From the NCBI RefSeq assembly GCF_016859285.1, contig NC_053412.1, forward strand, positions 2,964,789-3,028,788: a stretch of DNA of 64,000 bases, given 5' to 3'. Made by a program: the position numbers and the translations under genes. This stretch comes from Xiphias gladius. Taxonomy: Eukaryota; Chordata; Actinopteri; Istiophoriformes; Xiphiidae. Positions 55,201 through 64,000 of the stretch are shown here, one piece after another; the stretch's first letter is position 1, and each line of letters starts with the position of its first letter. A model generated the notes under the pieces. The model did no database searches, was not told where the DNA came from, and saw only the letters and a list, made by a program, of their open reading frames with translations.

Positions 55201-58200
55201 CCTGAGCTCACGTACCGCTGGATCTCCTCCACCAGAGAACGGTCATTCAGCTCATTCAGGCAGTGAAACAGATTGATGCTTCTCTCTGGGGACAGGTTTT
55301 TACTGATTACGCTCTTGATGTAATCGACTGTTTCCCGATTGGTGTGTGAGCTATTTCCTGTCCGTGTCATCAGCCCTCGTAGAAGTGTCTGATTGGTCTG
55401 CAATGAAAGGCCCAGTAGGAAGCGAAGGTACAAATCCAGGTGCCCATTTGGACTCTGTAAAGCCTTGTCCACAGCACTTTGGAAGAGATATGATAGGTTA
55501 CGTTTGTCCCTGAACAGATTAGACCACCAGGTTTTTGGGTGAGCCAGCCGACTGACGCCACCGTCAATGAAAGTCAGAAAGACATAAAGAGCAGCCAGAA
55601 ACTCCTGAATGCTAAGATGAACAAAACAGTACACCCGCTCCTCGTATAACCCTCTCTCCTCTTTAAAGATCTGAGTGAACACTCCCGAGTACACCGAGGC
55701 TGCTCTGATATCGATGCCACACTCCGTCAGGTCTGTTTCGTAGAAGATCAGGTTTCCTTTCTGCAGCTGCTCGAAAGCCAGTTTTCCCAAAGACAAAACC
55801 ATCTCCCTGCTCCCTGGATTCCAGTGCGGACCTGTACTAGCTCCTACACGATACTTGACGCTCCACAATTTGGCTTGCGCCACCAGGAAGTGGATGTACA
55901 TCTCAGTCAGGGTCTTGGGCAGCTCTCCTCCCTCCCTGGTTTTCAACACATCCTCCAGAACTGTAGCGGTGATCCAGCAGAAGACTGGGATGTGGCACAT
56001 GATGTGGAGGCTTCGGGATGTCTTGATGTGGGCGACGATCCTGCCGGCCCGCTCCTCGTCTCTGAACCTCTTCCTGAAGTACTCCTCCTTCTGTGGGTCA
56101 GTGAACCCTCTGACCTCTGTCACCACGTCGACACACTCAGGAGGGATCTGACTGGCCGCCGCAGGTCGAGTGGTTATCCAGAGGCGAGCAGAGGGCAGCA
56201 GTCTCCCCCTGATGAGGTTCGTCAGCAGCACGTCCACTGAGGTGGACTCTGTGACATCAGTCAGGATCTCGGTGTTGTGGAAGTCCAGAGGAAGTCGACA
56301 CTCGTCCAGACCGTCAAAGATGAACACAACCCTAAACGCGTCAAACCTGCAGATTCCTGCTTCTTTGGTTTCAGTGAAGAAGTGATGAACCAGTTCCACC
56401 AAGCTGAACTTTTTCAGCTCTCTGAAGGTGAACGGAAAAGTGAACTGTATGTCCTGGTTGGCTTTGTCTTCAGCCCAGTCCAGACTGAACTTCTGTGTTA
56501 AGACTGTCTTCCCGATGCCGGCCACTCCCTTCGTCATCACTGTCCGGCATGGCTGAGCTTTTCCCGGCAAGGTTTGGAAGATGTCTTCACATCGGATTGT
56601 TGTTTCCGGTCCTGCTGGTTTCCTGGACGCAGTTTCAATCTGTCTCACCTCATGTTCTTCATTGACCTCTCCAGTTCCTCCCTCTGTGATGTAGAGCTCC
56701 GTATAGATCTCATCCAGAAGAGTTGGGTTTCCTGTTTTTCCAGTCCCCTCGAACAAACACTGGAACTTCTGCTTCAAACTAGATTTGAGTTTACCCTGGC
56801 ACGTGGCAGGAGATTCTGCATGAACAAAAAAAAAAAAAAAAAAAAAAAAAACAATAGTAAGTCGACGGTACACGAAATGTCAACTGCAACTGCTCTCCGG
56901 TTTCCATCCAAATGTAGCACAACATTTAACAGAATTTCCAAAAAAAAAGAAAAAAATCTGCAAAACAAGATGTTAATTAAAGCACTTTTACATCCAGTTA
57001 TGCGAATGTGAGTTGAGTTGAGTGTAATCGGCATAAACGGTTGGTGGCAGTGCCGTTGAACCGCTGCAGAAGAAGAGGGTCACCTAATTAAAAGAGCGCC
57101 AGTCAAACCTCAAGCAGTGAAAAACAATGTAGAAAATGTGGTGAAAATATGGCTTTTATGTTTGATTCATTTGTTAATTTGGGGAATGTAACAGTGTCTT
57201 TATCACCCCACACAGGTTTCATCTCTTCAGTGGACGTCTGAGTCACTTATTGCACGTCATTATTTATTGGCTAAGTCTCTTCCCATCGCACTTTGTCGCA
57301 TTTTGCTTTTACGGATGCACCAACTTTTCGGCCTCTGCCATGGTGGATGGAAATGCACTTCTTAATCGTTCAATTAAGTTATAGCCTTAGCAACTGTGAT
57401 TCACCTTCCTTTTCCATCACGTTACAGCTGTAACTGGTCCTCTTACTGCTCTGCAGAGCGTCAGCCAGGTCCTCCTGCTTCATTCTCCTCAGGAAGAGTA
57501 GTGTGATCTTCAGAAACGCCTCTCTGCTGCTCCTCATATCCTCCTCCTCATGCCGCTGCTGCTCCTCGCTTATCACCGAACACTCCGAATTCAAAACCCT
57601 CTGCATCCTCTTCAGCTCGTTCTTCATAAAACCGACAATGTTCTCCTCCAGCAGCTGGAAAAATAGCCATATCCAGAAAAATGTTCAATTTAAAACCAAT
57701 AAAAATTTTTTTTTAAAAAAGCTCCATCCGTCATACAGTGAAAGCCTGGTTCTCTGAGAGCATTAGCACAAGACGGGTAGTTTATGATTACTTCTAGATG
57801 TACACACCATAAATATGGAGTCCATGTCCGTCGGATGTTCCCGGGCAGACCGACCACTGTGGACTTCTGAACTCTCCTGTTTTAGTCTGTGGAGGACAAC
57901 CGGCATCCAGAATATTCACTTTCATACCGGTTCGGACTGGTTTTTCAGACAGTAAAGCAAAAGATCAAGATATGTCGATGATGATGATGATGGGCTCTGG
58001 GAAATGAATAATGATGGGCATTGTCATGATTTGCCGAAATGATTAAATATCAGGGCTACAACTAACAACTGTTTCTTCTGTTGATTCAGAATTTCTTCAG
58101 ATTGCGTGTTTTGTCAGACCAACAGTCCAAAACCCAAACGCCTTCAATTTACTGTCATGCATGATAAATAAAGGCAGCAAATCCTTTGAGAAGCCGGAAC

Positions 58201-61200
58201 TACAGAGCGTTTGGCCTTCTTGCCTGATAATTCGCCGAAACGATTATTTGATCATTGAACTTTTTTGTTGGCCGACTCCTCGAGTAATCACTACAGCTTT
58301 TTATAGATCAAACCACTGAATCCGTTAATTGAGAAAATAATCAAGGGATTCATCCGTAATGAAAATATCATGAGCTGGAGCCTTAAATAACAGTAGTTGA
58401 TCACAAAGATCGATATAAACAAAGGGGCGAGGAGTTACAGAAGTGCTTCAGGACATACTGAGAGTCTTCGGGCCGTGATATTGTAATTAATACGTCGTGT
58501 TCTTTGCTTTGCGACATTATTCAGTTACATGTTGACTTACCCTTTTTCAGCAGAGTGTTTTCTTCTAAACACAAGAGGCAGATCGACTGACTGGTCGCTC
58601 TTCATGGACACGTAGCTGGGTACCGGGGACTCTGGTCTCTGCTGCCGTTGATCTGGTCTTTAACGTGACAAAAAAACGCAGCTCTCACTTTTCCTAATAA
58701 AGACCGTACGAAACCACAGAACAAATCCTCTCAGGCGATCAGACGATGACAGAAATAGCTCTTTACCTCTCGCGAGCAGACCGGTGTCCATCTGCTGACT
58801 CAGTAATACGACCCATCGCTCGGTCACTGTCCATGGACGCACAGCTTGGTACTGGAGAGTCTGGTCTCTCCTGTGGGATCCTAAGAGAGACAGATAATTG
58901 ACCAAGACATGCAGTTTCACCCTAAAAAAAACCCAAAAAAACAAAATTGCTTTGTTAACGCAAATAGATCACATGGACTTACTCTGTTTCAGAAGAGTGT
59001 TTTCGAAAAGCGAGAGGCGGCTCCATTGACTTGTTGCTCTTCATGGACACACAGCTGGGCACAGGGGAGGCTGGTCTCCCCCGCTGCTGCTGCTGCTGCT
59101 GCTGCTTCTGCTGCATCTCGGGGCTTGAACACAACACAGAGGTTTCACTTTTCACAGAAAGAAAGAATCAGGCCTGGAGACACCTCAAGGAGGTGGGAAT
59201 GGGATGTGAGAGAGCCGGGCTAAAAATAAATAAATAAATAAGAGGGCTGATCACTTCCATGTTTTCTGGGTTTGCCCTTTAAGCTTTCTGTACAAATAAG
59301 AGATTGCTAAGGATTCAAATGTTTTGAATAGAGGTTGATCGGTCTTTTGTCACATTATACGATGAAGACGTCTGTAAAAACAAAAACAAAAAACTGTGTG
59401 GAGTATTTCCCCTTAGGATTAGAATAAGACCAATATGTGAAATACTTGGGGGGGGGGGGCAGGAAAAAAAAGGATGTAACTGCTGCTCACCTCCGAGCTT
59501 TGGTCCGGCCATGTTCCCCAAAGGAAGAGGTTTTTGAGGGGAGGATCCCCTCCTCAGCCCCTTCAGGCAGATCCATAGTAGAGTTTACACAAACATGCCG
59601 GAAACACACTGAAAACCAAACTATCACGTCCGCTCTGTGGCAGAAAGAGAAACCGGATCAAGACAAATATTAGGGAATATTGTGTATAAACTCCAGTAGA
59701 TGATGATCATCAATTTGAGACACTGTGAGCCCTTTTTTCCTGTGAGATCCCTCGGGGTTGTGCTGCTCACACCCTGGGGCAGTAGCGAGATGAACACATG
59801 AAGGTCAAACAGTGACAAATTGTTACAGGAGCCTTTCTGCCACACAAGCAGTGCTTTTACTTGTGATACATTTAAGCACATTTCTCTGACAATACTTATT
59901 CTGTAGGCTACTTATATTTAGCTGTGTTGAACGCAGGACTTTTGCACGTATTTTGTATTTTTTTTTAAGTTGTATTATATCTATTTTACTTCAGTATAAA
60001 CTTGAATACTTCTTAGCCGAGTCGTGCAACGGTACCGACGCCTGCATTAGCGGGGACATTGGGCGACAGAGCACATGGGCTTGTTACAGTACCTTCTCCG
60101 GTTCGGCAGACGGGAGCGAAAACCGAGGCCTCCGTCTTCGCCGAGAGGTCCAGACCGCGGAAAGAGACTGGGACAGGCGCGGACGCCCGGTCCGACCGTC
60201 GGGAAATAAAGCTGCGTCCCAGGACTGTCCAGGGACACACCCAGGTGTTTCTACTTGAGCTACAGTCCTCACGTACAAAAACAAAAACAAAACAGAAACT
60301 AAACGCCCTGAGCACAAACTGCAGGCAGGGGGCAAGGACCTGTCCTGCCCCTGGGACAGACTTTGTCCCAAATGACGCCATCTACTGATAAAACCAGATC
60401 ACAGATGTGTATGAAACATGTCTTATCTCAGGCAAACAGAAATTAAGAAGAGCCACTTCCTTTCTAAAATGGGACATTTTCCGACATAGAGCGGCGACAG
60501 GCTGCTTTCTGCTTTCAGGGTTGTGTCTTCTGTATTTTTAATTCCTGAAAACGGTAAATGCTGCTCCCCTCTGAGGAACTTCCTCTTTTCGTCCCGTCTG
60601 CTTCTTGCTGTCTCTCTCTCTCTCTCTCTTCCTGTTATTTGCAGTAACTTACTGTTAGACGGTTTGAGCATCTCTGTTTTTCCCCACTAGACGATCTTGG
60701 TGACCCCCCCCGACCTTCCAGACAGGGTCCAGGTCGCAAATCCAGAGGGATTTGAGTCATAGCGGGGCTTTGCAGACCAGTAGCTGACCTCGATGTGCTG
60801 TCGTGCAGCTGCTCATGATGAATTCATGGTTGAAACACACGAATCCAACGGCTGAAGCGAAGAAACGACCGGTTTCGAGGTTTTCCTGGTAGAGACATTG
60901 CTGAGAGCTTCCTGATTTATTACCCATCTGAGTAATCTTGGGTCATTTTGACTTTTAAAGTTTTTGACACACTTTTTTCCCCCAGCCATTAATGATAGTA
61001 AGGACATATTTTCTTATTCTTGGTGTTTTGAGGTGTTTTTGTATTTTTATTTGTATCTTTATCATCGTTTTGTAACTTCAGCAGACGATGATGATTTGAC
61101 TTTGAATTCATAGCTGGGATTTTAACTGCATTTCCCAAAACAGGGGCACAGTGTCAGACTTTGGAAAAAAAAAGAACAAAAAAAAAAGTGCTTTAATCTA

Positions 61201-64000
61201 AAGTTGTTTTGTTATCCTGTATAAGAACTACATGTTAAAGAGCCGTCTGCGTCCTACAGGGAAAGACTCATAATCCTGGAAAACAACTGTTGTTGTTGTT
61301 GTTGAGTCCCATGACACACGAGCCACCGCTTCTTTTATGGACCCAGGGAGATAAGGAAGCTCAACACCCCGGCGACAAACCATTCCAGCCCCGCTCACTC
61401 AGGAAAACATTCCTGTAGACACGAGTCCACCACTGGTATCAGCGACGGTCAAGGCTGTTTACACTGTGCAAAGTGACAGAATGAGGGTATGGCCCCTTGT
61501 GTAAATTTACTTTTTGAGTAAAAGAATAAAAGTAACACTCGTGTTATGTTGCTGTATGCAGCATGCAAAAAAAATAAAAAAAAATAAAACTAATTTAAGT
61601 CAAATAAACTTGATCTTGAACTTGATTTACTTGAAAATTAAATATGAATTGTGTCTACTGTGGTAATTAGATGGCTTTATGTCCCTGACACGTCACCTGG
61701 CTCTCCCAAGGTGAGTCATTCCGCAGCGGGATAACTTCCCCTGTGGCAGTTTAGGGTCGAGTCCCACTAAAATGTCCATCATTGCACCACATGGGCGCCT
61801 CTTTGCGATTTTACGGCCTTGACGCCTTCCAGCGAGTTAAACCAGCTCGGTTTAACTCGGTCCGCCAGTCCTGACCTGGAGTCACAGCTCAGTTCAAGAC
61901 GGGCGCCGCACCACCCGGCCCAGAACGCAACTTCGCAATTTCCACACAGATTTATTCGACAGAGATGCAGCATTTCAGGAATGTAGCTGACATGACAAAA
62001 GGAGACAGACTTACATTCTGCAGGAGTTAATACACGTCTTACTGCGTTTATTATGGCTCTGTTAGTACATGACAATCAATTCCTAGCCTCCAGAAACTGA
62101 CGGGCGACTCTCAGGTTTCACCCCGGTGTTTGCATCCTCTCCACCGGAGACGCCAGTGGGCTAGCCGCAGTGCATTCACTGTGCCGCTCTCCATTAAAAA
62201 GCAAAACAATTAACAAGCGACAGTGTATAGAACATTTATGGCTGATTCCTTTCCAGATATCTGTACATCATTTTCATTTGCTTGCTCACAATGTGCACAA
62301 ACTGTATATCAGCGAGAAAGTCGTCCCTAATTTTTTTTTTTTTTCCCAGGATTACAACACACATTAAACATCCTTGAGTGGGGTTTGCACCTTTGCTGGA
62401 TGCATTTCGGAAAAAGGTTATTATTCTCAGTGAAAGCGCTCGCACCACAAATTAGAGCTGAAATAGAAAAAGCACGGTTTATAAAAAATAAATATCCCTC
62501 TGTTATTGCTGAAAGTACGACCTGAAAATATCTTCCCATGTAAGACAGTAGCAAAAGGAAAAGGCCATTACTCAAGTGCTGTGGGTTACAGAAGAAAAAA
62601 AAACAACATACATTTCAGATACAACGTTTATCTCGCTCTTGGACGCTGGGATGTGTCGATGACCGCACCCTTTGAGGAGACCCAGAACTGGCTAACACTG
62701 TATATAAAAGACGAGGTGGGATTTGGGACACAGGAGACCTTGTTTAAATGATCATTAACACTGATTTTCAGGTACTTGAGCTGTAAATTTGGCGTGTTCA
62801 TATTTTCATCACAGAGTTTTTTTTTTTGGTTAAATGCAGGCAGGAAAGAAAAGGAAACATGAAAAGTCTACGTGTGTCTCTTGTTCCACAGTTCTTTTTT
62901 GGCAGTTAAGACATAATCTTGGTGTAACCCTCTCTGAGACAAAGCTAACCGCCTCTCATGTATTTCCATTATGTTACAGTCACAGAGTATAAAAACTGCT
63001 CTTATAAATAAACACCCAAATACCTTTTAAAAGCCCAGAGGGTCGTTTAACAACACAGTTTGAAAAAGAAAATTTCCTAATATCCTCTAAGACTCTTCTT
63101 CCAGACGGAAAAATATTCTGTCTGCTTCTTCCATCCAGGAAACCTGGCTCTTTTTGTTCAACACGAACAATATATAAACGTGTTATTCTGTCTGAAAATG
63201 TACAGTAATATAATTCAGTTTAGACAAATATGACCGTTAATAAAACAAATGACTTTTAGTTCATGTCGCACAAGCTGAGCAAGAGCCTGTGTAATATCCG
63301 GCTGCCATCTTTGTTTAATTATCATCTCTTAATGGGAGAGGAGCTGGAAAAATAATCATTAAAAATCATTTTTATCGTGCATTTTCACCCGGATGGTTAG
63401 AATAGGGGATTTTATAAATACCTTCAAAACAGCAATATGTCTGGTTAAACCTTTTTTAAAAGTTGCCAGGTATTAATTAATGAATTAATCTAGTTATTTT
63501 TTTTGAAAAACTGATGCTTAGCTCTATGACTCGAATGTAATGATTATACATAAGAAGCACAAACTGGTGGGATCCAGAATCGGTGTCGCTGTTACTTTGG
63601 ATAATCCATTCGCCGCACTGTCGACAGTTTCGGAACTTACCAAGGAAATAGTCCGACCGAAAAACAGTTTATCGGTCTGTGCGTTCTGCTAATTATCCAG
63701 AGTAACCAGGACACGGTTTCCGGAAAGAAAGGCACTGTTGAGTTCTATGAATTGAATTTTCAGTGCTGTGAAAACCCACTGACAAACATCAATTCGCCTC
63801 CATTGTCCAAGCAGAGATCTGAGACAGATACCTCAAAACCCAGGCAAATAAAAACTTGGCTTCCCTAGCTAGCACCAAGCACGGTAATTTCAATATTTAT
63901 ATCAACATACTCGCTGACAAGCCACAAAACACCAAAGAAATGTGAACAAAGCTGCACCTTTGGAAACACAGTCAGCTTTCAAGGACAGCTGCCTTAAAAG

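Overview
This window is nuclear DNA of a teleost fish, probably a percomorph. The evidence is introns with GT-AG borders, dense microsatellites, several recognisable fish interspersed repeats, and two gene types that are strongly expanded in fish: a Pim-like kinase and a NACHT-LRR-B30.2 (fish NLRC3-like) receptor. There are no bacterial or viral features. The gene models below were assembled by hand from conserved peptide motifs and phase-compatible splice sites. Four models (Pim-like, fhl2, plcxd1 and NLR) close into complete frames. A fifth small gene also closes, if the 500-base assembly gap is intronic.

Layout. At 1-19,700 the minus strand carries the first two recognisable coding exons of a delta-catenin/plakophilin-4-type gene (18,302-18,099 and 2,028-1,916), separated by a 16 kb intron. 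The rest of that gene lies beyond the left edge. Inside the intron, on the opposite strand, sits a complete Pim-like serine/threonine kinase gene (about 5,725-8,984), followed by a C-rich minisatellite (9,329-9,680). A GC/CpG-rich block at 18,850-19,700 is the likely pkp4 promoter side. At 23,420-26,158 (minus) is a small gene whose peptide resembles C7orf57, interrupted by 500 N (23,501-24,000). At 28,925-34,264 (minus) is a five-exon fhl2 gene encoding 279 residues. About 11 kb without a confident gene follow (34,300-45,600), holding repeats, candidate 5' exons and, at 45,417-45,504, two back-to-back CTCF-like motifs. At 45,917-49,000 (plus) is plcxd1, seven exons and 342 residues. At 50,837-59,576 (minus) is an NLR gene of 14 usable exons and about 1,337 residues, plus two degenerate LRR exons. 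From 59,600 to 64,000 I see no confident gene.

The genes do not form one pathway. pkp4 (adherens-junction armadillo protein), fhl2 (LIM adaptor), plcxd1 (PI-PLC X-domain protein) and the C7orf57-related gene look like ordinary conserved loci. The Pim-like kinase and the NLR are members of fish-specific expansions; the NLR belongs to innate immunity. The most notable points are the antisense nesting of the kinase inside pkp4, the NLR with tandem N-terminal repeat exons and decaying LRR exons, the small C7orf57-related gene, and the divergent CTCF-like pair just upstream of plcxd1.
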